From: JABDQA01 sp963759125
GTDB taxonomy: Bacteria; Desulfobacterota; Desulfobulbia; Desulfobulbales; Desulfocapsaceae
Assembly (NCBI GenBank): GCA_963759125.1
Contig: CAVWXN010000009.1
Span: 422,494-486,493 of the forward strand
DNA length: 64,000 nt
Direction: 5' to 3'
A program made the translations under genes and the position numbers. The notes below the pieces were generated by a model. The model did not search any database and was not told the DNA's origin. It saw nothing but the letters and a program-made list of their open reading frames with translations. Numbering within the stretch: position 1 is the stretch's first letter; each line of letters starts with the position of its first letter. Below, in pieces: positions 54,768 through 63,790 of this stretch.

Positions 54768-55208
54768 ACGATCACACTTACCGGTGTCTATACAGGCAAG
54801 CATTATCCCGATGTTCTACGCAGCATAAAATTTCACGATATCCAAACCCAAAAGACATTCCTGTTTCTTACCAACAATTTTACTTTACCACCATTAACGA
54901 TAGCCCAGTTATACCGCAGCCGGTGGCAGGCCGAGCTGTTTTTCAAATGGATAAAGCAACACCTTAGAATAAAGAGCTTTTATGGCACCTCTGAAAATGC
55001 AGTAAAGACTCAAGTTTGGATAGCGGTTTCAGTTTATGTCGTTGTAGCTATAATGAAAAAGCACCTCAACCTCCAAGAAAGCCTTTACGCAATTTTACAG
55101 ATTTTAAGCGTATCAGTTTTCGAAAAAATACCTCTTTATCAGTTGGCCACAGACAGCGGTTACAGAAAAACAAGTCCTCAGTCACGTAACCAATTGAAAT
55201 TATTTTAA
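54768..55208 (+). pseudogene. IS4-family transposase, C-terminal remnant
   Basis: About 146 codons open without a start. The IS4 signature Y-x2-R-x3-E-x6-K is intact in YRSRWQAELFFKWIK, followed by FYGTSENAVKTQVWIAVSVY and SLYAILQILSVSVFEK, as in IS4 elements with an N-terminal DUF4372. The N-terminal two thirds with the first two catalytic Asp are missing. Its left edge lies at or just after a 25-base stretch shared with 48441-48465. Confidence 0.75.
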
Positions 55209-55690
55209 AGTTAACCGGACACTAGTGTGGTGAAACATAAAATTGGTCCTTTAATCGATCGGAAGAAAAAGTAAACCTGGAGCTCAGCACAATCGCAAAA
55301 AATGAGGCTGTCGAGATGGGGGGGGTAACACTGTTGCTGCAGAGGGTCCTGTTGAGAACGGACGCCGGGCTTTTTCTGTCTATAGTTGTATGGAATAATA
55401 ATCTTTTACTAAACATTTTAATAGTAACTCTGATGACTATAGTGGTTAATTATAGTCATGACTCTGATTAAACGTCCTTAGCAAGGCTTATAGGCCAAAA
55501 CAATCGAAATTAATCAATGGTGATTTCTTAAAGTCAACAAATCTGAAGTTGAGTGGTCCGGAGATTACTTGGGGGTCCACAGACAATTTTAACTGCATCG
55601 TCAGTGCTATTGAATATAGCTTCCTGAGTATCTCAGAGTTTTCTTATTTGAATCGCTTTTAATAACGATTAATTTCAACCTTTATCCCCC
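55209..55690. other. Intergenic region after the IS remnant
   Basis: About 480 bases. A short plus-strand frame near 55270-55350 (NLELSTIAKNEAVEMGG) reads like a piece of a protein but has no start and no known family. The repeat GACTATAGTGGTTAATTATAG near 55435 is a loose TATAG symmetry. Otherwise nothing. Confidence 0.35.
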
Positions 55691-57169
55691 ATGGATAATT
55701 CTACGATACCGCCTGACAGTGAGGACAAACGGCAACTGACTGATGTTGAAAGAGTTTCTGTTCCACTTGCTGTTGATTTGGATGGCACTCTGATCAGAAC
55801 CAATTCGCTGATTGAGTCGCTGATGCCCCTATTAAAAGCGAATCCGCTTTTTCTCCCGGTAGTATTCGTCTGGCTGTTAAGGGGCAGAGCTTACCTGAAA
55901 CAGCAGGTTGCCCAGCGCGTAGCATTGGACATTAGCAGCCTGCCCTATAATTTGGATATTCTCGGTTTTCTTCAAGATCAGTACAATTCAGAAAGAAGGC
56001 TTATACTGGCCACCGGCGCGGACGAACACATTGCTCAACAGATAGCCGTGTATCTGCATATTTTCGACAGGATAATAGCCAGCGACGGGCAAAACAACCT
56101 GACCGGTGTCGCAAAAAAAGAACGGTTGGTGGCGGAATTCGGAGTCAGAGGCTTTGATTACCTCGGCAACGACCGGAAAGACCTCTTGGTGTGGCAGGCG
56201 GCCAGATTGGCTATGGTGGTCGGTTCGAAAACCTTCATCGACCGCATTCGCACCCGCTTGTCAAATGTGGATGAGGTCTTTGAAGTTAAAACGGCCGGTT
56301 TGCCCGAGTGGATTCGTGCACTTCGCCTTTACCACTGGCTAAAAAACCTGTTGGTTTTTGTACCGCTGCTTGCGGCCCATCGATTCAATGAAATTAGCTT
56401 GATAATACCGGCCTGCATGGCCTTCCTCTCTTTTGGATTTTGCGCCTCCAGTGTCTATATTTTAAATGATCTTCTGGATTTACCGGAAGACCGCAAACAT
56501 CCCCGAAAGCGATCTCGTGCTTTTGCTTCAGGCATTCTGCCATTGGCTACCGGTATTGCAGTGGTGCCGATACTGCTAGGATTCAGTATCGCTATAGGCC
56601 TAACCCTTCCTCTTCCATTTCTTTTCATGCTGGGTATCTATTATACGATCACCCTGGCATATTCATTCCGTTTGAAAAAAATAGTGATCCTTGACGTAAT
56701 CGTTCTTGCCACACTGTTTACCGTTCGCATGATGGCCGGTTCAGCCGCCGTTGACGTGTGGCCGTCCTCCTGGCTTCTGGCCCATTCCATGTTTCTGTTC
56801 ATCAGCCTGGCACTGGTCAAGCGTTATGCCGAACTGGTGACCATGCGCATTGAGCACGGCCAGGCGGCCAAAGCGCGAAGTTATGTCGCAAGTGATTCAG
56901 AATTGCTGGCGGCCATGGGTGTCGCCAGCGCATTTATTTCCGTCCTGGTATTGGTACTTTATATCAGCAGTGAGTCGGCACAACTTTTATATGGCAACCT
57001 TAACGTGATCTGGCTGGTCTGCCCTGCTCTGCTCTACTGGCTCTGTTACATCTGGCTAATTGCCCATCGTGGAGGCATGCATGACGATCCGATGATCTTT
57101 GCCCTGAAGGATCGGGTCAGCCGTTATATACTCCTTTCGTTATTGATTATTATGCTTCTTGCATTTTGA
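55691..57169 (+). CDS. UbiA-family prenyltransferase with N-terminal HAD domain
   Basis: 492 residues. HAD-hydrolase part about 20-200 with LAVDLDGTLIRTN (nucleophile Asp), LATGADEH and YLGNDRKD; UbiA part about 205-490 with 8-9 membrane segments and the prenyl-diphosphate-binding Asp motif in ILNDLLDLPEDRKHP. This fusion is related to decaprenyl-phosphate phosphoribosyltransferase; the HAD domain could remove the 5-phosphate of the product. The next two genes resemble DprE1 and DprE2, which epimerise that product to arabinose, so the three form a pathway. Weak ribosome site. Confidence 0.87.
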   Translation: MDNSTIPPDSEDKRQLTDVERVSVPLAVDLDGTLIRTNSLIESLMPLLKANPLFLPVVFVWLLRGRAYLKQQVAQRVALDISSLPYNLDILGFLQDQYNSERRLILATGADEHIAQQIAVYLHIFDRIIASDGQNNLTGVAKKERLVAEFGVRGFDYLGNDRKDLLVWQAARLAMVVGSKTFIDRIRTRLSNVDEVFEVKTAGLPEWIRALRLYHWLKNLLVFVPLLAAHRFNEISLIIPACMAFLSFGFCASSVYILNDLLDLPEDRKHPRKRSRAFASGILPLATGIAVVPILLGFSIAIGLTLPLPFLFMLGIYYTITLAYSFRLKKIVILDVIVLATLFTVRMMAGSAAVDVWPSSWLLAHSMFLFISLALVKRYAELVTMRIEHGQAAKARSYVASDSELLAAMGVASAFISVLVLVLYISSESAQLLYGNLNVIWLVCPALLYWLCYIWLIAHRGGMHDDPMIFALKDRVSRYILLSLLIIMLLAF

Positions 57170-57174
57170 GATTT

Positions 57175-58491
57175 ATGGACAGACGCTATCACTCCTGGGG
57201 ACGCTACCCCCAGGCCGAGCAATCAGCAGTGGTACTTCATTGGCGAACACTGCCACTGCCGATCCCAATAGATTCTCGGAGGACGTTTCTGCCTTTTGGT
57301 AACGGCCGCTCATACGGGGATGTCTGCCTTAACAGCGAGGGTACGCTTCTGGATGCCCGGGGGCTCGACCGCTTCATATCATTTGATTCGGCAGAAGGTA
57401 TTTTGCGCTGTGAAAGCGGCATACTGCTTGGTGAAATACTGGCCTTAACCGTCCCCCGGGGGTGGTTTCTTCCGGTTGTGCCTGGAACCAGGTTTGTAAC
57501 CATCGGAGGCGCTATTGCCAACGATATACACGGCAAAAATCACCACAGCGCCGGTACCTTTGGATGCCATGTGCGTTGCCTGGAACTGCTTCGCTCGGAC
57601 GGCCAGCGCCTGCGCTGTTCACCGTCTGAAAACCCAGACTGGTTCAGGGCAACCGTCGGTGGATTGGGGTTGACCGGCCTGATACTCTGGGCTGAAATCG
57701 CTTTGAAACGGATCGACAATCCGATGATGGAGGTTGAGACCATTCGCTATGGACAGCTGGATGACTTCTTTGAGTTGTCGATGGAATCCGATAAAAAATA
57801 CGAGTATACGGTTGCCTGGGTTGACAGCATGGCCAGAGGGAAACACCTGGGAAGAGGTCACTTCATCCGGGCGAACCATGCCGCCCCCGGCATCAAGCAG
57901 CTTTCCGCACCCCGGTACCAGGCAAGTATGGCAGTGGACCTGCCCTTTTCCCTCGTCAACCGGACGAGCGCCCGGATGTTCAACAGTTCTGTATTATAGA
58001 AAACAAGTCAGAAAACAAAGACAGGGCTGACACACTATGAACCGTTCTTTTTCCCCCTGGACCAGCTTCTGCACTGGAACCGACTTTATGGGCCGCGCGG
58101 TTTTCATCAGTACCAGTGCTTGCTGCCACTTTCCATCGATGGTCGAAGTGCGCTGCGAGACATTTTTAAAAGGGGGATTATGGGAGGAATAGAATGCTTC
58201 CTCAGTGTTCTGAAGGTATTCGGCAAGCATCAATCTCCTGGTCTGCTGTCCTTTCCCAGAGCCGGGGTAACTGTTACTCTGGATCTCTGCCATCGTGGAG
58301 AACGCACGCTTCGGCTTCTTGATGATTTTGACGAGGTAGTGCGGTCCGTTGGCGGCGCGGTCTATCCAGCTAAAGATGCCCGCATGTCCAGTTCCAGTTT
58401 CAGGCACTATTTCCCGCAATATCAGGAGTTGGAACGGTTTCGGGATCCAAAATTCAACTCCAGCTTCTGGAGACGTGTTACAGGAAAATGA
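57175..58491 (+). pseudogene. DprE1-like FAD-linked oxidase, two compensating frameshifts
   Basis: VAO-type flavoprotein of about 438 residues when rejoined. N-terminus SWGRYPQAEQS, LPFGNGRSYGDVCLN and FVTIGGAIANDIHGKNHH (FAD-binding), GGLGLTGLILWAEI, and after the break FFFPLDQLLHWNRLYGPRG and ALRDIFKRG. In its first frame a TAG stops it at 57997-57999. The segment YYRKQVRKQRQG is read in a second frame (57985-58033), then the first frame returns with THYEPFFFPLDQ. One gain and one loss of a base explain this. DprE1 oxidises the polyprenyl-ribose at C2. The start at 57175 (MDRRYHSWG) lies 5 bp after the UbiA stop. Confidence 0.82.
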
Positions 58492-59231
58492 TGAAGCGGA
58501 AAATATTCATATTCGGAGCCACATCTGCTATAGCCGAAGCCACGGCGCGTCTGTTTGCGGCGGACGGCGGCAGTTTTTTTCTGGTTGCACGTGATCCTGA
58601 CAAGCTTAAAGTAACGGCTGAGGACCTGCGTATACGAGGCGCAGCCCAGGTGATGACAGCTCGTGCCGATGCCCTTGATTTTGATCGTCACCAGGCACTC
58701 ATTGACGAGGCGTTTGCAGTCCTTAACGGCCTGGACACGGTTCTGATTGCCCACGGAACCCTGCCGGACCAGAAATGCTGTGAACAGTCCTTTGACCAGG
58801 TCCGGCGTGAATTTGAAATCAACGCCATTGGAGTTCTGTCCCTGCTCACCCATGCTGCGAACAGATTTGAAGGCCAGGGCTTCGGTACCCTCTGCGTTAT
58901 CAGTTCGGTAGCCGGTGATCGTGGCCGACAATCCAACTATGTGTATGGGGCGGCCAAGGGTGCGGTGTCGATTTTTCTGCAGGGGCTGCGTAACCGCCTG
59001 CATTCCAAGGGCGTTCAGGTACTCACCGTCAAGCCGGGCTTCGTGGATACTCCTATGACGGCAGCCTTTACCAAAAGCCGGTTGTGGGCCACCCCGGACC
59101 AGGTAGCCAGGGGCATTTACAAGGCAGTCATAAACAAGAAAGACATCGTTTACCTGCCGTGGTTCTGGTCACCGGTCATGCGGGTGATTCGGGGGATTCC
59201 GGAGACCCTATTCAAACGGTTGCGTCTTTAA
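58488..59231 (+). CDS. DprE2-like SDR reductase
   Basis: 247 residues. FIFGATSAIAEATARLFA is the cofactor-binding turn typical of DprE2 (GATSxIA), IAHGTLP replaces NNAG, and the catalytic Ser-Tyr-Lys lie in VISSVAGDRGRQSNYVYGAAKGA, split as VISSVAGDRGRQ and YVYGAAKGA. It would reduce the 2-keto intermediate made by the DprE1-like enzyme to the arabinose form. The start overlaps the stop of the preceding gene (ATGATG), so the two are coupled. Confidence 0.88.
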   Translation: MMKRKIFIFGATSAIAEATARLFAADGGSFFLVARDPDKLKVTAEDLRIRGAAQVMTARADALDFDRHQALIDEAFAVLNGLDTVLIAHGTLPDQKCCEQSFDQVRREFEINAIGVLSLLTHAANRFEGQGFGTLCVISSVAGDRGRQSNYVYGAAKGAVSIFLQGLRNRLHSKGVQVLTVKPGFVDTPMTAAFTKSRLWATPDQVARGIYKAVINKKDIVYLPWFWSPVMRVIRGIPETLFKRLRL

Positions 59232-59256
59232 GACCGATCAGGCAACAGTAATTTCT

Positions 59257-61122
59257 ATGTTTTTAAAGAACCTTCAATCATTCTTCACACTTTGCCTGCG
59301 AGCAAGCCTGGGATACTTCACCATGTCGAGCAGAGCCGGCCGCTTCCACCCGTTGCTGCGGTTTTCCTTATTGATTGGCGGGTTATTGGCTGCATCGGTT
59401 CTGCTTCTTACTGCAGATTCTTCCAGGGCTGAGATAGTTGGCTCAGAGCTCCAGGCCCAGGCCCGTGAAACCGACAGTCCGACAACAGTCGTAAACCTCC
59501 AACCATTTCGAACTGTTCATTCTATTAACGTCGACCGGCCAGACGGCAAAACGGCCGAGCTGACGTTGATCAATTTGAACCCGAATGTCAACCAGTGGTA
59601 TATTCTTCAGCTCAACCGTAACGGTGATGGTGAACTCGAAGAGTACCACCTGGAAAACCCGTACCCGAAAGACCAGCGTCTGGTACTTGACGAAAAGTCG
59701 CCGGACAATTTGGTCTTTTCCCTGGCTGGAGAAGCATACCCCTGTAGACCGTGGAGTTTTTCTGGAGACAGCGAGCTTGAGGCCGCCAGAAAGTCACAGC
59801 AGGCTTTTGCGCCGCTCTGTGACGGGAAGATCTATCTTCGTAATCCGACCAAAGGCCACCGGACTGCCATTGAAAGCGTGACCGAATTTCTCCGTGATAA
59901 ACTTCCCGGGGGTGAGACTGTTGTCGGCTTTGTAAAAGATACCTTCTTCCAGGACGCTTACCTGGAAAATGCCCGCACGACAGAGGCCTCAATACTGATG
60001 CATACTGTTGCTGCCCCTGATTTTCCAGCACCTGCGGCAATTGATCCGATCTATGCCAATCAACTGCTTGGTTCGCCTGAGCTTGGTATCCAGGTGGAGA
60101 AGGCAACTGCCGGCATGCTTACCGGTCACTGGTATGCTGTCAAGAACAACCCCGGCATTTTTGTGAGCTTGATTCAGCCCAGCGCGGTTGCTCCCGAAAT
60201 CCTAAAAAGTCATTCCAACCTTGTCTCTCGACTTGACAGTGTTGAGGCGGGAGCGCTGGCCTACCTGGTAGCTTTTGATCTTGATCGTTTCGATCTGGGC
60301 TTTGCCGTTGGAACCGAGCATCCCCGCGTTGGCTGGTCGGAACGCACGCTTGAGCAGATGAGAGTTCCGGATCTGCCCGGGCCGGATGGTATCGGAACTA
60401 TTTCACCCCTGGTGGCCAATGGAATTGTCAACCCTGTTGAGGCCGCCAGAGCCGTGGCGACATTTACCGGCGGATTCAAACGGTCTCACGGCGCTTTTAA
60501 ATACGGTGAATTCGCCTATCGTAACCATGGTTCCCATTACGGTTTCATAGAAAAAGGGGTTGTTCTCAGCACGCTTCAGCCTGGTCTGGCTACATTGTTG
60601 GTGCGGGACGACGGAACGGTGGAGATGAAGACCTGGTCTGAAGAGGACAATCAGCAGCTTGGACAGATTTCCCAGGCGCGCCAAAACGGTGTCCCGCTCA
60701 TCGAATGGGACTCAGCTTTACAAAACCCGGTACCTGGTGTCCTGGTTGCTCGATGGGGCCCCGGCAACTGGTCAGGATCAGCAAATACAAAACTGCGAAC
60801 ACTGCGGGCAGGCGTGGCACTGCAGCAAACCGACAATAAGCGATTCCTGATTTACGGATATTTTTCAACTGCAACACCATCGGCAATGGCCAGAGTTTTT
60901 CAGGCCTACGATTGCCGCTATGCCATGCATCTGGACATGAATGCTCTGGAACACACCTACCTGGCCCTTTACCATAAGGAAGGTGAGCATCTGCTCGTTC
61001 AGCACCTCATCCAGGGGATGAGTGTTTTGGACAAATTGGACAAAGGGGTCTATATTCCGCGATTTCTTGGCTATTCGGATAATCGCGATTTTTTCTATGT
61101 AATGAAACGTGAGCAACCATAA
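59257..61122 (+). CDS. Exported phosphodiester-glycosidase-like (NAGPA/DUF2233) protein
   Basis: 621 residues. A signal peptide or anchor lies near residues 30-58 (FSLLIGGLLAASVLLLTADS); a start at 59323 (MSSRAGRF) would give a standard signal peptide. The middle (60-400) is unassigned. The C-terminal 200 residues (GGFKRSHGAFKYGEFAYRNH, GVVLSTLQPGLATLLV, FLIYGYFSTATPSAM, YAMHLDMNALEHTYLAL) look like the phosphodiester glycosidase domain that removes GlcNAc-phosphodiester caps; this is a similarity judgement without a search. It follows the DprE2-like gene by 25 bp. Confidence 0.6.
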   Translation: MFLKNLQSFFTLCLRASLGYFTMSSRAGRFHPLLRFSLLIGGLLAASVLLLTADSSRAEIVGSELQAQARETDSPTTVVNLQPFRTVHSINVDRPDGKTAELTLINLNPNVNQWYILQLNRNGDGELEEYHLENPYPKDQRLVLDEKSPDNLVFSLAGEAYPCRPWSFSGDSELEAARKSQQAFAPLCDGKIYLRNPTKGHRTAIESVTEFLRDKLPGGETVVGFVKDTFFQDAYLENARTTEASILMHTVAAPDFPAPAAIDPIYANQLLGSPELGIQVEKATAGMLTGHWYAVKNNPGIFVSLIQPSAVAPEILKSHSNLVSRLDSVEAGALAYLVAFDLDRFDLGFAVGTEHPRVGWSERTLEQMRVPDLPGPDGIGTISPLVANGIVNPVEAARAVATFTGGFKRSHGAFKYGEFAYRNHGSHYGFIEKGVVLSTLQPGLATLLVRDDGTVEMKTWSEEDNQQLGQISQARQNGVPLIEWDSALQNPVPGVLVARWGPGNWSGSANTKLRTLRAGVALQQTDNKRFLIYGYFSTATPSAMARVFQAYDCRYAMHLDMNALEHTYLALYHKEGEHLLVQHLIQGMSVLDKLDKGVYIPRFLGYSDNRDFFYVMKREQP

Positions 61123-61175
61123 AAACGCAGACAATAATTCCTGAGGCAGAAAAACTATTTCCTGGAGAATACACA

Positions 61176-62202
61176 ATGCTGCGCTTTCGTGCTCTCTTGA
61201 TCATCATCGCTGTCCTTGCCTCCTGGCCACAGGTTATGGCTGAAGCCCAATCACTGAAGGAACAAAACGAAGCCCTGCTCGAGCGGTTGCAGGCTATCCA
61301 TGGATTATCCGACGCCCAGGCAGCAGGGGTGCGGACAATATTCGCCCGGTCGCCATACATCGGTCAAGGCAACCCGGCGGTCACGCAACACCCTGCCTCC
61401 ACTCAGGAGTGCACCGCCAGGCTTGAGCAATCGTCCGTCAGCTATGAAAATGCCCGTTACGAGCAGATATGCGGGGCCAAGTACATGGCGCCGCTCTACG
61501 ATCCTGACCACGAAACTGCTGAAGATGCCAGGGCCTGTATTGACCAGTTCGAATTTCCCAATATTCCATGCGAGTACCCGGTCGTCTGGGTGCGCACCAG
61601 GGAAGCAGCGGAAATCTGTACCGCAATGGGAAAACGGCTCTGTGACGCGCATGAGTGGGAAGGCGGCTGTGCCGGACAGTTGACCCCGCCCGATTATCGA
61701 TTTGATCTGGCTCAGGGGGTTGATCCCGGTGAAGCCATCCGCAGGATGCGCATTGCTCACAACAATGCGAACAGAGGGAAGCAAGAGCTGGAGTTATGGT
61801 CCTGAGTATCGAAAAGGGATTTGCGCGGCAAACAGCTCAAAGACATCAGGCTGTCAAGGCGGTGGCTGGGCCGAATGCGGGTCCAACACCTATCCGGCCG
61901 GCTTTTTCCCTGAATGCCACAGCCCTCTGGACGTCTACGATATCAACGGCAACGCGGCTGAGCACATGAACCTGCCCTTAAATGAGGAACAGATGGCCAG
62001 CCGCGGAAGTTCGCAGTTGGGCTTTACGGAGATGAAAGGCAGTTGGTTTATTTTCGATAAATACCGGGCACACGAAGATTGGTGCCGCTGGCGAGCGCCT
62101 TTCTGGCATGGCAGCCGTGTGATGTCAGACACCAGTCACCACAACTACCATCTTGGTTTCCGTTGCTGCAAAACGCTGGAAGAAAAGAAAGGTGAATATT
62201 AG
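61176..62202 (+). pseudogene. Formylglycine-generating-enzyme-like (SUMF1/EgtB fold) exported protein, one frameshift
   Basis: About 341 residues when rejoined. Signal peptide (LLIIIAVLASWPQVMAEAQ). SUMF1-type parts: IDQFEFPNIPCEYPVVWV, EAAEICTAMGKRLCDAHEWE, and after the break YDINGNAAEHMNLP and HHNYHLGFRCCKTLE. The frame changes near 61785-61800 (after ANRGKQELE). The fold modifies sulfatases or binds ligands; Cys content is high, but the two Cys of true formylglycine enzymes cannot be assigned with certainty. It follows the previous gene by 53 bp. Confidence 0.75.
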
Positions 62203-62328
62203 AACGGTACTGTCCTCTCAGCTTATAATTATCCTTCAATATCGAATCCGGGGGAGAGGTGTCAGTTTACCGCCAGGACAGGGGGTCTGCCGGACTGGAG
62301 TCAAACCCGACCATGGGGCCTTCATCGC

Positions 62329-63178
62329 TCAACAGAGGGCGCTAAGTCCGGGATCTTTCAGGATATCGTAGACCGAGTGCAGTTTACCATCGATGAGGAC
62401 TTTTTCACTGACCAGCCGGATGCCGTGACTGTAGTCGGCATATCCGGCGCCGTGCACAGTGCTGAGCGGCTGAATTGGTTTGCCGTCGGCCCTGTGCCAG
62501 CCGTAAATGGCGACGCGTCCAGGTTTTCGTCTCAGCCTGTTCGTGATGACCACATCTTTTTTATGACCAGATACCAGTTCGCCCAGGACAATTCCGCGTG
62601 CATAGCGCTGGTGCGGGATCTTTTGGTTGTGTCGTTGATAATAGCCGATGGAGCACATCTGCGGGCCGGGTGGCAGAGGCTGGGGGGTGAAATGGTTTTC
62701 GGACTGATTGTAAATGGCATCCACCACTCGGCGGGTGGGGAGAATAAATCCGAATTGGGCCGCCACCTTACGTGCGGTATGATAATCCATCGGCACTACG
62801 AATGAAGTCGGCCTTTGAACCAATAGCCAGATAGTCGGGAGTAACAAAAATAGTTGCACTCAGCAGCCGTCCGCTCTTGCTCCGCTGTTGCAGCCTGACG
62901 GGCTTCAATTTTCTCAAAAAATCTGGAAGGTTACCTTTCAGCAACTGCTCACTGATCACCTGTTCTCGCTGGTCTTCGTCTATTTTGGACACAAGATCGA
63001 CGAATTGTGATCCCGTCAATGAATGGGAAGGCCGTTCGGGTATACGCATGGTCAGGTACTCCAGCCACGCATCCGTCTCAGAGGCGGTTGCCGGGGAGAG
63101 AAATCCAATCCCTATCAGCAAGATGAGCATGACCTTGATACAACATTCGGTGGTAAGTAGTTGTCTCAACAGTAACAA
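62329..63178 (-). pseudogene. Exported protein of unknown function, one frameshift
   Basis: About 283 residues when rejoined. Signal peptide from a Met near 63133 (MLILLIGIGFLSPATAS). First part: WLEYLTMRIPERPSHSLTGS, ending SATIFVTPDYLAIGSKADF; after a break near 62795-62805 the second frame reads FVVPMDYHTARKVAAQFGFI, PTRRVVDAIYNQSE, PLPPGPQM and RKPGRVAIYGWHRADGKPIQ. The last parts recall an uncharacterised exported family with a conserved HGAGYADYSHG end, where the His and Asp could be catalytic. It converges on the formylglycine-enzyme-like gene. Confidence 0.65.
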
Positions 63179-63501
63179 TTTTTCCTAGAAGAAGTTTCTA
63201 ATGCATAGAGTATCAAAATTTAACTCTTTAGATACTTCAGCGAGGAACGCTTTGTCAACTCGTAACAATGTTGTTAAAGTTTATTGAAATCAAAAATTTG
63301 GGGCTAAGGTTTGTTGCTTCAAAAACAAAAGACAATTACCTGGCAATCTTTATCCTCTTGCAAGATGCGCCAATTTACCTTCATCCTGAGCGATTCTTGG
63401 AAATATCAGAGAGCACCATGACTTATCTTCAGTCCGCATCCTACCCGACACGTTGATGGTATGCAGGAATCAGATCATAATGACGGCAGCCCTCGATTTT
63501 C
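63179..63501. other. Intergenic region, nothing recognised
   Basis: About 320 bases; a 62-codon plus-strand frame (63268-63456) has no ribosome site or known motif. It should hold the start signals of the exported unknown. Confidence 0.35.
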
Positions 63502-63790
63502 TCAGCTAATTATCTTCAACCCTGCTGGAATCAGTCCTTCAATGATCTTGTCGATCAACTCAGGCACTTTTACCTACTTGCCTATCAGCTCTCTTCCTTT
63601 GCTGGAAAAATCTGGTACCAGTTCAAGCAGTTTTTCAGCGGCATTTTGAGCTTCATGCACCTTCCCCATCCTGCCGAGGGCAGCCGCACGCATGAGCGGA
63701 TCGAAGAACAGGTCGGGGTAATTAAATTTGAGCGCTTCTGCGAAGTCATTTTCATACTCATCTTGGCGGTAATTGTTCCCCGTCAGACTA
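63502..63790 (-). pseudogene. C-terminal remnant of a cyclase/TPR protein
   Basis: Reads FNYPDLFFDPLMRAAALGRM and VHEAQNAAEKLLELVPDFS, a TPR end as in adenylate-cyclase-like proteins with C-terminal TPRs. An in-frame TAG (63574-63576) interrupts GKxVKVPELIDKIIEGL, where a Tyr codon is expected; the natural end is the TGA at 63502. Upstream the similarity stops at about 63790, where the insertion sequence appears to begin. Confidence 0.6.
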
